Assembly (NCBI RefSeq): GCF_963678835.1
Contig: NZ_OY787469.1
Location: 2,666,001 to 2,730,000, forward strand
Direction of reading: 5' to 3'
From: an uncultured Desulfuromonas sp.
Lineage (GTDB): Bacteria; Desulfobacterota; Desulfuromonadia; Desulfuromonadales; Desulfuromonadaceae
Length of the DNA: 64,000 nucleotides
In this document: piece by piece, positions 18,001-27,340 of the stretch
Position numbering within the stretch: the stretch's first letter is position 1
How the letters are laid out: the number at the start of each line of letters is the position of its first letter
Notes under the pieces: generated by a model
What the model saw: only the letters and a program-made list of their open reading frames with translations
Databases searched by the model: none
What the model was told of the DNA's origin: nothing
Made by a program: the position numbers and the translations under genes

Positions 18001-19126
18001 CGCCATCATCAAGCAGTACAAGCGCCCTATCCAGGTCGGCATGATGGACCCCATGACCATGGCCATGATCGGTCCGAACGATGCAACATACGCCAACAAC
18101 CCCTATGTCGGTCGTGTCGTGCTCAAAGACAGTGGTTACGTACTCTATGACCACACCGGCGACATGTTCCCCGACATCTGGTGGGATGAAGACGTCAAGG
18201 CTGTTCAAGCGGCTCTGACCACCGTGCTCAAAGCTGAAGGTGAAGCAGATCCGCATCCGGTTCTGTTCATGGCAGCGCACTACTTCTCCGACAGCCACGG
18301 CATCAAGCCTGCAGAAGTCGCTCTGGGTGCAAAAACCTGTAACGACTGCCACGGCGAGTCTGCCACATCTGCCGGTTCTCACCGCATTACCGACCGCAAC
18401 ATCGTCTACATGCCGTGGTCTCCGCCCTGGTTCCGTGAAGAAAACCGTCTCATGCGCTACAACATTGAGACCGGTAACATGGAACTGACCAACCCCAACG
18501 GCCTGTTTGTTGTCGACGGTGAAGTTGACTACATCAAGCCGATGGAAGCCAACGGCCTGCGGTTCCTTGGCGCGCGTGCAGATGAAGTTCTTGAGCTGAG
18601 CCACCACCATGCAAAAGAACTCTTCCAGCTCGCCGCTATCGGCACCGTGACCGGCAACGAGATCCCCGGCATTGAAGACGGTGGTCTGACTGACGAAGAA
18701 CTGGCCGCAGGTTATGCGCGTCAGGTCATCAACGGTCCCTGGTCAGATCAGCACTACATCTACGTCCCTGAGGAAATCCGTCCCGAACTCGAGGCTTGTG
18801 GTTTTGCCCCGAGCAAAGAAGACGTCTACCTCAAGGGCCAAGGTCTGACCAGTGCTTATATCCTCAACTACGAATATGCTGAGTCTGAGGAGCACGAAGC
18901 CGCTTCGGTCATCTGCCTGCCCTTCACCGGTGCAACCGCAGAGATCTGGTCGAAGACGGAAGGGTCCACCTACTTCACCAAAGATGAATCTGCTGAAGTT
19001 GTTGGATACCAAGGTGGCTACATCCTGGTCAAAGTAGAGCATCCAGGTGAGTTTGTCGCCGTTGCACCCGGCACCGCAGGGGGCAGCTCACTGCTTGACT
19101 CCCTGTGGGGTGCATTCAAGAACTAA
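15074..19126 (+). CDS. Giant octaheme c-type cytochrome with predicted selenocysteine at residue 138
   Basis: Reads as 1350 residues from the ATG at 15074 (GGAGG 9 nt upstream; signal peptide SSIVLLLLLGLPATLLA) to 19126. One in-frame TGA interrupts it at 15485-15487. The same frame continues without a shift on both sides (GAW, TGA, PPSYRQLAAKS), and a SECIS-like hairpin lies just downstream. Eight CXXCH motifs are seen: CGKCH before the TGA; CGSCH, CLLCH, CGQCH, CGSCH, CEGCH, CQACH and CNDCH after it. Most of the protein between is heme-free. It is the last gene of the porin-cytochrome cluster and a likely terminal, surface-facing reductase. Split or Sec-containing large cytochromes in Geobacter ext clusters are, as I recall, related. 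Alternatives are a nonsense mutation or a sequencing error. Confidence 0.75.
15493..15519 (+). promoter_or_regulatory. Bacterial SECIS-like hairpin after in-frame TGA
   Basis: Stem CCGCC/GGCGG (15499-15503 with 15508-15512) has the loop AGTT, extended by CTCTT/AAGAG (15493-15497 with 15515-15519) across a small internal loop. It starts 5 nt after the TGA, with the apical stem 11 nt after it. A G among the first two loop bases and this spacing match the accepted bacterial SECIS description bound by SelB. Confidence 0.7.
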
Positions 19127-19153
19127 TCATCGTTCACTTTGAAGCACGTAAAA

Positions 19154-19357
19154 GGGCTGTCCCAATCGGGGCAGCCCAGGCTGTTGACAAACAGGCTCCC
19201 CGAGCCCAAGGACGGGCGAGCCAAAAACAAGGAGAGGTTTAACACCTTGTTTTTGTAAGTGAAGCAAAACCGCGTTTTTGCGAAACGGCCATGACAAAGT
19301 CCCTGGATGGACTTTGTCATCAAACTGGGCTGTCCCAATCGGGGCAGCCCTTTTTTT
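19154..19357 (+). terminator. Cluster of hairpins with duplicated 24-bp terminator after the cytochrome operon
   Basis: The same 24-bp hairpin (GGGCTGTCCC ... GGGGCAGCCC) occurs at 19154-19177 and 19327-19350; the second copy is followed by seven T and is a good terminator. Between them lie further hairpins: arms CAAAAACAAGG/CCTTGTTTTTG near 19221-19256 and ATGACAAAGTCC/GGACTTTGTCAT near 19291-19320. The array ends transcription of the cytochrome cluster. Confidence 0.7.
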
Positions 19358-19536
19358 CGTCCTTTACTGCGCAATCCCGCGAGTTCAATCAAACAACGGT
19401 AAACCTCTTGACGTACAGCAAAAATGACTCGCAGAAAATAGTGCCGATTTCTTTTGTAATAGCCGAACGATCTCGCTTGAAGAAATCACTCATTTGACAC
19501 GACTCTAGCCATCATGGCTGACAGCTAAGTTTTGTT

Positions 19537-19650
19537 TATCAAGCCGCTCCCTGCGGGCATGAAATCTATCGCCACCTGACTCGGCAAGGCTACGATTGCA
19601 TCGTTGTTGCGCCAACGCAGATTCCAAGAAAAAGCGGCGTCAACAACTGG
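19537..19650 (+). pseudogene. IS110-family transposase fragment
   Basis: Forward translation gives YQAAPCGHEIYRHLTRQGY followed by DCIVVAPTQIPRKSG, a conserved internal stretch of IS110 transposases. No start, catalytic remainder or end is present. It marks the edge of the defence island beside jetD. The rest of the 19358-19776 gap shows no gene. Confidence 0.7.
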
Positions 19651-19776
19651 GAGCTTTTCTGCTTCGTAGCGGTTTTCGCTATTGTGGAAAGATTCAATGG
19701 AACAAGGTGCATTGGAACTGGAGTTCCTGCATCAAGATGCCGCGTCATGCACAGCATGACTACGTTTTTTATGGGA

Positions 19777-20955
19777 TCACCGCAACTGGTGCAACACCTC
19801 AAGCAATACATCAAACTGTATCCTCTCTTGCTCAAGCCTGATGCGTTCTCCCCATTTGTTTTGGCGCAGGTGATCATACAGAGCACCTTCCTCTGCATTT
19901 AAGCGGCCAAGATTTGCCTGTTCAGGGGAGTCCTCAGTTCCCCAAAGCGACCTGTGATTCAGAAGTGTCTTCTGATCCATGAGAAACGACTTAACGTGAG
20001 GAAAATAACGGCGTAATTGATTGAGGATGGCAAAGCCGTGGGTATCGATATCCCCCCAATAGTAGATGTCCTTTTCATCCAACCATGTTGCGGTTGTGAG
20101 CGTGTCGAACCCGTATCCCGCCCCGAAGATCACCATCGCATCAGGGACATGCGGAAAAGCCAGAAAATTGATCTCGTTTTCAGTGATATAAACTTTCGAT
20201 ACCGGCAACGCCAGTGAAGCGAAAGCGGCCTGGGTCAGGGTGATGTCCTGATCCGCTTCCAGCGGCAACAACGGCACATTCGGATCTAACATCCGAAAAC
20301 GTACGCGCGAAGGTTTATCGAGAAAACCATAACGACGACAGAACCCGCCGATGCCCGTGTACGCTTCATCAATAGACTCATCCGGCAGCACGAGATCGAA
20401 AAGTTCCGCCAGCACACCGCGATGCGCTTCGATCAACTTGGTATGAACCCCTGGGAGGTCAATCTGACGCAGATAAATCGAGGGGCGGGGATGCTCAAGC
20501 AACCAGGCGACAACCGCCAGTAGCTGCGACCAGGATTCAGCCAACTCCAAAACGCGTAACGGCCGTTTTGCCAGCCAGGGCAGCAATCCGGGCTGTTGTG
20601 CTCGGGTCAATTCAACCAATGCGGCAAACTGATCCGTGTCCCGCTTCTTTCCGATCAGCCGGAGTGCATCCTCCAACGTATCGATCCAGATGGTTGCGGG
20701 GATCGTGTTGTTCCCGAGGACGCGGTGGTTGACGCTGCGCCATTCAATCCGATAGGGACCGGCGGCTGCGGACAATTGGCCGATCCAGTCCCGTACCTCG
20801 GAAAAACGTTCGCTCAGTTGCCGCGAGCCAGGACCTTTGAGCGTCAGACGCCGAGGAAAGAGCGATTCGTCGTTCACCAGGGGCGCGAGCAACCGACCGC
20901 GCTCCCAGAGCCGTTGCACCTGAGCCTTGAGATCGGCGGGGGTCGTCCACGTCAT
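19777..20955 (-). CDS. jetD: Wadjet subunit JetD (DUF3322/DUF2220 Toprim nuclease)
   Basis: A 392-residue protein, last gene of the Wadjet operon. The N-terminal half is the DUF3322 arm; the C-terminal half is a topoisomerase VI-like Toprim domain with glutamates in YITENEINF (residues 257-263) and the acidic GDIDTHG motif at 301-307. JetD is the nuclease that cuts closed circular plasmid DNA once the JetABC motor has extruded and sensed its small size. Its ATG overlaps the jetC stop (ATGA). The catalytic residues are intact. Confidence 0.92.
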   Translation of the reverse strand: MTWTTPADLKAQVQRLWERGRLLAPLVNDESLFPRRLTLKGPGSRQLSERFSEVRDWIGQLSAAAGPYRIEWRSVNHRVLGNNTIPATIWIDTLEDALRLIGKKRDTDQFAALVELTRAQQPGLLPWLAKRPLRVLELAESWSQLLAVVAWLLEHPRPSIYLRQIDLPGVHTKLIEAHRGVLAELFDLVLPDESIDEAYTGIGGFCRRYGFLDKPSRVRFRMLDPNVPLLPLEADQDITLTQAAFASLALPVSKVYITENEINFLAFPHVPDAMVIFGAGYGFDTLTTATWLDEKDIYYWGDIDTHGFAILNQLRRYFPHVKSFLMDQKTLLNHRSLWGTEDSPEQANLGRLNAEEGALYDHLRQNKWGERIRLEQERIQFDVLLEVLHQLR

Positions 20956-23900
20956 CCTTGGATCCTTTGCTTCTCGGCCCGGTATTCCTCAATGCTCAGA
21001 TTGCGTAAGACGGAATTTCGGCCATCTTCATTGTGGACAAAGCCGACACCGGCGACAAAAGGCTCAATGATATGGATTTTCTGCAACGGCGTGACGATCA
21101 GCAACTGCAGGTTGAGCTGAGAGAATAGCCGTAATCCATACTGCGCCGATTCATCTGAGCCGCGGCCGAATGCCTCGTCAATCACCACGAAACGGAATGA
21201 ACGGGATCGCACCGCGCCCCACTCCAAACCGAATTGATAGGCCAGACTGGCAGCCAGCACGGTGTAGGCGAGCTTTTCCTTCTGCCCTCCCGACTTACCG
21301 CCGGAATCGGCATAGTGCTCATATTCACTGTCGTCCTCGCGCCACCGTTCGCTGGCGGCGAAACTGAACCAGTTACGCACGTCCGTGACCTTGGTTGTCC
21401 AGCGCCGATCAAGATCCGTCGTCCCTTCCCGGCCGCGAAAGCGTTCGATGATACCGCGCACCTGGAGGAATTTCGCTTCGGAATATTGGGCATCGTCCGA
21501 GCCGGTGAGCGTCCCTTCGGTGCAGGCACGCAGATCGGCCTGAAAATCACGGATATCGGCATCATGGGTGGTCTGTGCTTCCAGGGCGATATAACGATTG
21601 GGGTTGTAGTCAATCTGGGTTAGAGACTGATTGATGCGCTGGATGCGCTCTTTGATCTCCTCCTGCTCGCGCGCCAGTTGCGACTGGAAATTGGCCACCT
21701 CGCGGATGGTGTTTTCGTTGAGCAATTCCTTGAAGCGTGCCTCAAAACGGGGCAGATCGTCCGCTTGCAACTGATCCAGCAAAGCCCGGTATTCGTCCAG
21801 GGATTCCACAGCCACATCCATCTCCTGCGTTTCCAAAGGATAGGTGGTGCTGAAGGTGCGCATGGCATCAATGATCCGGTCGCGCAGCCGCTTGATAGCC
21901 GCCTCTTCCGTATCGATTTTGCCCTGCAGCCAGTCGCGCATCTCCCGCTCGCGATTATCACAGGATTCAACCGTGAGCTGGTGGTCACCGAGGGCCGGGT
22001 CACGCAGATCGTCGAGTTGGTCAAAAACGGCGATCTGTTCAGGGGATGCGGCACGGCTCAATTCTTGTGTCTGCTGAAAAAGCTGGCGGGCATCGTCGAT
22101 TTTCTGCTCGGTCTTGGCGCGCCGTTCATAGCGCTCTTTGAGTTGTTGCTCGCCCTGAACCAACGCGGCTTCCAGGTCGGCAAGCTGCTTGCCCAACGTT
22201 TTCAGCACATCGGACGCTTCTTGCAGCTGACGACGCTCTTCGCTGAGGCGGGCAATGTCTACGGCCAGCGGTTGCCAATCCAGCTCACAAAAGTCGCGGT
22301 ATTCGTCGAGTTTGTTCAACGTCTCCAGGCGGGTTTTAAGATCACGCTGGCGCTGTTGCAACAAGGCAAGCTCATCGGCGAATTCCCCCAGTTGCTTTTC
22401 CAGTTTGCGCCCGTTCGCTTCGAGGACCGCAATTTTAGCCTCATTGCTCCAGCCCAGCACATAACGCCTGCGATCATCAAGCCGATGTCGATCATCCTTT
22501 TCATGCCGTCCGCCCGGCTGTTTAATCTGGCCGTGCGGGGTGATCGCTTTTTTTTCACGGCGAAACTGATCCTGTGTTCGGCAACAGGCCAAATCAAAGC
22601 GATGGGCAATTTCCCGTTCCAGCCATTCATAATGGGGCGAATCCGGTTTGATGGCCAGTTTGCGTACCAGTGAGTCGGCATGCAGCGTCGGCAACGGCGC
22701 AGTTTGGCGTTTTTCACGGACGCGATAATACACCAAGCGTCCCTTGAGGTGGGTGTCGTCCACCCAGGCCGCAACCTGGGCGTAATGCTGCTCCGGCACC
22801 AGCAGCGACAGACCGAAAGAACGCAACAGCCGCTCAATGGCCCCCTCCCAGGCGTGTTCTTCGTCGCGCACCCGCAGCAGCTCACCGACAAACGGCACGT
22901 CCTGTTCGGCGATCTCCAATGCCGCGCACAGAGTGCGACGCAACACGACCTGTTTTTCATCGATATTGCTGCGTCGCGCTTTTAAGCCGTTGATTTCAGC
23001 CTGGAGTTGATCGCGATCCTGACGCAAACGGGTAAAAAACACGCCGGATTCATTGAGTTCGTTCTGGGTCCGGTTTTCCTGCTCCGCCTCCTGGGCACGC
23101 AAGGTTTCGCACTGCTGTCTCAACGCGATAAACGCATCCGCGTCGGCGGGAAAAGACAGCTCCAGCGGACGGATCAGGTTCTCATAGCGTCCGGCCTTTT
23201 CCCGGCGTCGTTCCTGTTCGCGCTCCTTGTCGCGGATCTGTTCACCGAGCTGTTCAATCCGGTCGCCGCCGTTCTCAGCCATGGTACGATGCAAAGTACG
23301 CTCTTCATCTTTGCGGGCGCGTTGACTGTCCTCCAGCCGGATAATATGGGTCTGATGGCGGCCCAACTCCTCTTCGAGCAAGGTCAGGCGCTTCTCCAGC
23401 AGGCCACTCTTCAATCCGGCAAACCAGGGACGCAACGCGTCGCGGCAGGCCCGGAATGTCAAACTTTGTTCAACACGTTTGCCATGAAGCGCACCGTCCG
23501 CCACCAGCGGTTCAAGCAGGCTCACTTGCTGTTTGGCTTTGAGCACGGCTGCGTGGGCACGATTGAGGTCGTCGAAATGGTGCAGCAATGCCTCAATACG
23601 CGGCGCGACATCAAAGGGTTCAAGCATGTGCCCGCGCACGAATGCGGTGAGATTGCCGACGGATTTAAGGGAAACGGTCTGATGAAAAAGGTCCAGCGCC
23701 TGTTCGTTGTCAATGCCGAAACGACGCCTGAACCAGGCACCATAGGGCGGAAAGCTGTCGAAAATGCTGACTCCGGCACCACGCAGCCGTTTGCGCAGCG
23801 TGGTCATCTCGCTGCCGAATTGACAAAAATCACCGCTGATGGAAAGCTCTTGTTCGCAGGCGGCAAAAAATCGGGCCGGTTGTCCGGCGGTGTCTTTCAT

Positions 23901-24323
23901 CCAGAACACCTGAGCCAGGGTCACGGTTTTATCGTAACCGGCGTTGTGAAAAACACCGAGGATGACCGAATAGCTGGTGTGATCGCGCAGGGCCACGGGT
24001 TTCGCATTGCCGAGGGTTTCCTGCCGTTCCGATTTGTAAAAACCCAAGGTATAGGAACGCAGGCTGCGTTCGCGCGTTTCCGCTCCGGCCGCCTTGTTGT
24101 AAGCAATTTTCTGGCTTGGCACCAGCAACGTGGTCACGGCATCAACCAAGGTGGACTTGCCGGAACCGATATCACCGGTGAGCAAAGCGTTGCGGCCGTT
24201 CAGTTGCAACGTCCACACATGTTTATCAAAGGTTCCCCAATTAAACACTTCAAGGCGCTGCAGACGGAAGCCGGTCAGGGCATCGTCACCGATAAACTCA
24301 AGATCCAGGGTCTCCTCACTCAT
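20952..24323 (-). CDS. jetC: Wadjet SMC-like ATPase JetC
   Basis: A 1123-residue SMC/MukB-like protein. Walker A is GDIGSGKST at residues 50-58. Two long Glu/Arg/Gln-rich coiled-coil arms flank a hinge near the middle. The ABC signature KSGGQKEKL and Walker [16 protein letters not shown] lie near residues 1010-1070. It is the loop-extruding motor of the Wadjet plasmid-defence complex, working as a dimer with JetA (kleisin) and JetB (KITE). Its start overlaps the end of jetB by 8 nt and its end overlaps jetD by 4 nt, so production of the four subunits is tightly coupled. Confidence 0.93.
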   Translation of the reverse strand: MSEETLDLEFIGDDALTGFRLQRLEVFNWGTFDKHVWTLQLNGRNALLTGDIGSGKSTLVDAVTTLLVPSQKIAYNKAAGAETRERSLRSYTLGFYKSERQETLGNAKPVALRDHTSYSVILGVFHNAGYDKTVTLAQVFWMKDTAGQPARFFAACEQELSISGDFCQFGSEMTTLRKRLRGAGVSIFDSFPPYGAWFRRRFGIDNEQALDLFHQTVSLKSVGNLTAFVRGHMLEPFDVAPRIEALLHHFDDLNRAHAAVLKAKQQVSLLEPLVADGALHGKRVEQSLTFRACRDALRPWFAGLKSGLLEKRLTLLEEELGRHQTHIIRLEDSQRARKDEERTLHRTMAENGGDRIEQLGEQIRDKEREQERRREKAGRYENLIRPLELSFPADADAFIALRQQCETLRAQEAEQENRTQNELNESGVFFTRLRQDRDQLQAEINGLKARRSNIDEKQVVLRRTLCAALEIAEQDVPFVGELLRVRDEEHAWEGAIERLLRSFGLSLLVPEQHYAQVAAWVDDTHLKGRLVYYRVREKRQTAPLPTLHADSLVRKLAIKPDSPHYEWLEREIAHRFDLACCRTQDQFRREKKAITPHGQIKQPGGRHEKDDRHRLDDRRRYVLGWSNEAKIAVLEANGRKLEKQLGEFADELALLQQRQRDLKTRLETLNKLDEYRDFCELDWQPLAVDIARLSEERRQLQEASDVLKTLGKQLADLEAALVQGEQQLKERYERRAKTEQKIDDARQLFQQTQELSRAASPEQIAVFDQLDDLRDPALGDHQLTVESCDNREREMRDWLQGKIDTEEAAIKRLRDRIIDAMRTFSTTYPLETQEMDVAVESLDEYRALLDQLQADDLPRFEARFKELLNENTIREVANFQSQLAREQEEIKERIQRINQSLTQIDYNPNRYIALEAQTTHDADIRDFQADLRACTEGTLTGSDDAQYSEAKFLQVRGIIERFRGREGTTDLDRRWTTKVTDVRNWFSFAASERWREDDSEYEHYADSGGKSGGQKEKLAYTVLAASLAYQFGLEWGAVRSRSFRFVVIDEAFGRGSDESAQYGLRLFSQLNLQLLIVTPLQKIHIIEPFVAGVGFVHNEDGRNSVLRNLSIEEYRAEKQRIQG

Positions 24324-24954
24324 CCGCGCTTTCTCCCGCCAACTGCCGCTGATAATCCATCAGACGCCGGTCAAACTCGGCCAACCACTGGGCATCAACA
24401 AACGCTTTGAGAATGCGCCGCACCTCAAAGGTCTGTGCCTGTCCACGCAAACGACGGACAAATCCGAGGTTGGCCACTTTGTTCAAATGGGTGTCCACCT
24501 GGTCGATCAAGCGGGTTTCATTGCTACCGGCGGGTAAAAACACCCGAATCAGTTCAACAATCTCGTCGCGTGATAAAATCAGACGCGTGTCACCGCCACC
24601 GGCATCGAATTCCGCCAATTTCTTGCGCAGCAACGCCAACAGCAGACTTACCGGAAAGGACAGTTGCCGCCGCGCCACCAGCCGGGGCAACGCATCGCCC
24701 TCACCCTGGTCGTCATTTTCCGCTCTGGAGCGCAAAAAAGCATAGCCTTCGGCCTCATCCACAATCAGTTCCAGACCGAGTAACGCCACATAATCGCGCA
24801 CACGGGCCTGCAACGCGAGCAAGCTATTCCACAGCCGTGGATTGTCGTCGAGGTAGACCACGCCTTTGAACAGCGGAATCACCACCGCCGAAAGATCCGG
24901 CGATTGGTCCGCGGCCCCTTCAGCGGTCTCGGTCGTTTCAGAGTACGGCGTCAT
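24316..24954 (-). CDS. jetB: Wadjet KITE-like subunit JetB (DUF4194)
   Basis: A 212-residue protein with an acidic N-terminal extension and a winged-helix core. It contains [23 protein letters not shown], a [10 protein letters not shown] segment and the [21 protein letters not shown] segment typical of DUF4194. I chose the ATG at 24954, which overlaps the jetA stop as ATGA, rather than an upstream in-frame start that would lie inside jetA. In Wadjet it bridges the kleisin JetA on the SMC motor. Confidence 0.88.
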   Translation of the reverse strand: MTPYSETTETAEGAADQSPDLSAVVIPLFKGVVYLDDNPRLWNSLLALQARVRDYVALLGLELIVDEAEGYAFLRSRAENDDQGEGDALPRLVARRQLSFPVSLLLALLRKKLAEFDAGGGDTRLILSRDEIVELIRVFLPAGSNETRLIDQVDTHLNKVANLGFVRRLRGQAQTFEVRRILKAFVDAQWLAEFDRRLMDYQRQLAGESADE

Positions 24955-26402
24955 GTTGTTTCCCTCATAAAAATAACTCGCGGCAGCCGGGCGCGACGAA
25001 CACCGCCCTCTTCCGTCTGCCATTCCACAACGTCCACATGGGTATCATCCGTGGTGCAGTGCGGCCAATCACAGGCCAAGTGCAGATAAGTGACCAGTTC
25101 CGCCAGACCGTGGCGCAAGGGGTGGTGCGCCACCACATCGTTCAACGTGACCTGGCTCTGAGTTTGCAACAGCTGGCGAATATGTCGGGTCAATTCGCCG
25201 CGATCCACCACGATCTGGGCATAAAGCGCCGCCGTATCGATGTCGGCGTCCCCCTCGGTCAACACTATCTCCGTCAGTAATGGTTTAACCGGCGGCCGGT
25301 ACAAGGGGCGTTCAAACGGCAACTCTATCTCCGGTGCGTCACCGTCAAGTTGCATGAACATGCCGCCCGGCGGTGCCTCGCGCACGCTCAGCGCCCTGGT
25401 TTCGACCTGCTGAAGAATCTCCATGATGCGACGATTTTCCAACCAGGCCTGATCATCGAGAAAGCGGCGCAGTTGCTGTGACAGCCGGGCCACGGTGCGC
25501 TGCGTGTGTTCCCCCGCTTCCAGCCAATCGTAATGAACCCGCCGCAGACGCGGCTCAGGGTGTAACTCGGCAATGGGCGGCAAGGTCAGAACCTGATCCA
25601 GCAATCCGGTCAGTTCTTCCTGACGGCTGCGCGACATGAGAAAATCCCAAAACGCCTGAAAACTTTTGCCCTGATCCGAATCGGCAATGGCGTCGCGCTC
25701 GCCCATGATCTCTTCGAGCAAAGCGCCCTTGGAGCCTTGCCATAAGGCAATGCGTTCCCGCACCCGCCGATCCAGAATCCGAAAGTTATCCTCCACCTCA
25801 CGAAAATCCGTGAGCAGGTCGCGTGCCAGCTGTAAGAATTGCTGGAAGCGATCCTTGAGTGCCGTCTCATCAAGCAGTGAAATCTCACCGGCTTTAACCC
25901 GGTCGATTTCGGCGTCAATGTCATCGCGCCGTTTGCGCAACTCAGCCAAGCGCTCGCGCGGATCATCCCGGCTACCTTCGTGCATCTGACGCAGTAGTTC
26001 AAATAAGGTGAGCAGGCGCGATTCCGTGCCGACAAACGCCCGTTGCGCGAGACTTTCCAACCAGGCTAAGGCCTTTTCCGTCGATGGCGTCAGGTCAAAA
26101 TGGGGTTCATCTGATCCCGGCGGATAAAATTTGCGCAGCCAGCCCTTGTCGTTGTCCGCCCAGTCATTGAGATAACTCTGCGCAGAGCCGGGAAAGGCCT
26201 GCGCGCCTTGCTGCTCGCGCAGCACAAACAGTTCGTCCTCCAACGCTTCGACCAGATCGGCCTGCGCCATGAACCGGGTGTTGGGAACGATAAACACCCG
26301 ATGCAGAAAACTCGCCACCAGCGGCGCCTGGCGGGCGCACAGCAGTTTCCAGGCCGGATGATTCTGCCGCAGCGTCTCCAATGTGGTGTAATCAAGGGCC
26401 AT
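24951..26402 (-). CDS. jetA: Wadjet kleisin-like subunit JetA (DUF3375)
   Basis: A 483-residue protein, first gene of the operon. It has the N-terminal LETLRQNHPAWKLLCARQAPLVASFLHRVFI pattern (shown here as family signature) and central coiled coil (ERLAELRKRRDDIDAEIDR) of DUF3375. JetA acts as the kleisin that closes the JetC ring. A run of ATCCGT repeats lies just upstream and the ribosome site is modest. The gap 26403-26522 separates it from mtfA and should carry the operon promoter, which I cannot place with confidence. Confidence 0.88.
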   Translation of the reverse strand: MALDYTTLETLRQNHPAWKLLCARQAPLVASFLHRVFIVPNTRFMAQADLVEALEDELFVLREQQGAQAFPGSAQSYLNDWADNDKGWLRKFYPPGSDEPHFDLTPSTEKALAWLESLAQRAFVGTESRLLTLFELLRQMHEGSRDDPRERLAELRKRRDDIDAEIDRVKAGEISLLDETALKDRFQQFLQLARDLLTDFREVEDNFRILDRRVRERIALWQGSKGALLEEIMGERDAIADSDQGKSFQAFWDFLMSRSRQEELTGLLDQVLTLPPIAELHPEPRLRRVHYDWLEAGEHTQRTVARLSQQLRRFLDDQAWLENRRIMEILQQVETRALSVREAPPGGMFMQLDGDAPEIELPFERPLYRPPVKPLLTEIVLTEGDADIDTAALYAQIVVDRGELTRHIRQLLQTQSQVTLNDVVAHHPLRHGLAELVTYLHLACDWPHCTTDDTHVDVVEWQTEEGGVRRARLPRVIFMRETT

Positions 26403-26522
26403 CCGTATCCGTATCCTGATTGGGGATAAAAACTTTCGCAGCTACCCGCCGAGGGTGGTGCCATCCATCCTCCGTCTTAACATTGGCAGCGACATGAAGT
26501 GTGTCGTATCTTGCCCTTCACA

Positions 26523-27311
26523 TCAATTATTTTCAACCATCCGTTGACCAGGGTCTTGCTGGTAATACTCCTTTAAAACGCGATAAAGATCCGGTGCCTG
26601 TCGTATCAGCACCTGCGGCTGATCAAAAAACTGCTCCGTGGCCACAGCAAAAAATTCCGCCTCGTTGGTGGCACCATAGGCATTGAGGAATGATTTCTTG
26701 CCCCTATCGGCATCGTTCTTGAGTCGAAGATATTCACGGGAGCAGATGTCAATCCAGTCGCGGTATTCATCCCTGTTGCTCAAAGGTGGCGTGCCATCGG
26801 CTGTGCCGTCAAGCATATCCAGTTTATGGGCGAATTCGTGGTAAATCACATTGTGGCCCGATTCCGGGTGGCGTCCTTCACGCAGTGCCGCATCCCAGAT
26901 AATGATGACCGGCCCTTGCAGAAACGCCTGGCCGAGAATCGGCGACTGACGATCCGCCTGAATGCTCGGCCGTTCAAAAAAGCCCGGTGTACGTTGTGGT
27001 GGCACAACCGTCGTTGGATAAACGATGATAGATTGAACATTTCGATAATAATTGTGGGGCAGCCCCAAAAGCAGCAGACACGCCTGGGCCGAAATAGTCA
27101 CGCGAATTTCGTCGTCAACGTCAAGGCCACCCGCACCTTCCCATTGCTTTTCAGCAATAAACACCTGAATCAGGCCACGCAGCTGGGCACGCTCGGCGTC
27201 AGTCAACATGGCATCATGGGCCACGTTACGGCGGATAATTTCTTCCCAAGCAGGCGGGAAAGCAGCCTGAGTCAGTTTTTTGCGGCGGCGTTTGCGAAAC
27301 AAATCAAACAT
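26523..27311 (-). CDS. mtfA: MtfA-family zinc metallopeptidase
   Basis: A 262-residue protein close in length to E. coli MtfA. The zinc motif is HEFAH within VIYHEFAHKLDMLDG, with a downstream glutamate in EFFAVATEQFF. MtfA is an aminopeptidase-like enzyme that in E. coli binds the Mlc repressor and so influences sugar uptake; its role here is unknown. I chose the ATG at 27311 (GGGAG upstream) rather than a start 51 nt earlier that overlaps hsdR. It follows hsdR by 29 nt on the same strand, so it may be read through from the restriction locus. Confidence 0.88.
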   Translation of the reverse strand: MFDLFRKRRRKKLTQAAFPPAWEEIIRRNVAHDAMLTDAERAQLRGLIQVFIAEKQWEGAGGLDVDDEIRVTISAQACLLLLGLPHNYYRNVQSIIVYPTTVVPPQRTPGFFERPSIQADRQSPILGQAFLQGPVIIIWDAALREGRHPESGHNVIYHEFAHKLDMLDGTADGTPPLSNRDEYRDWIDICSREYLRLKNDADRGKKSFLNAYGATNEAEFFAVATEQFFDQPQVLIRQAPDLYRVLKEYYQQDPGQRMVENN

Positions 27312-27340
27312 TGGAACTCCCGTTTTTGTTTTTACGAATA

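Noticed and set aside
19596-19902. Small plus-strand genes downstream of jetD
   Set aside because: They run antisense to the end of jetD or through the IS110 remnant and have no supporting features.
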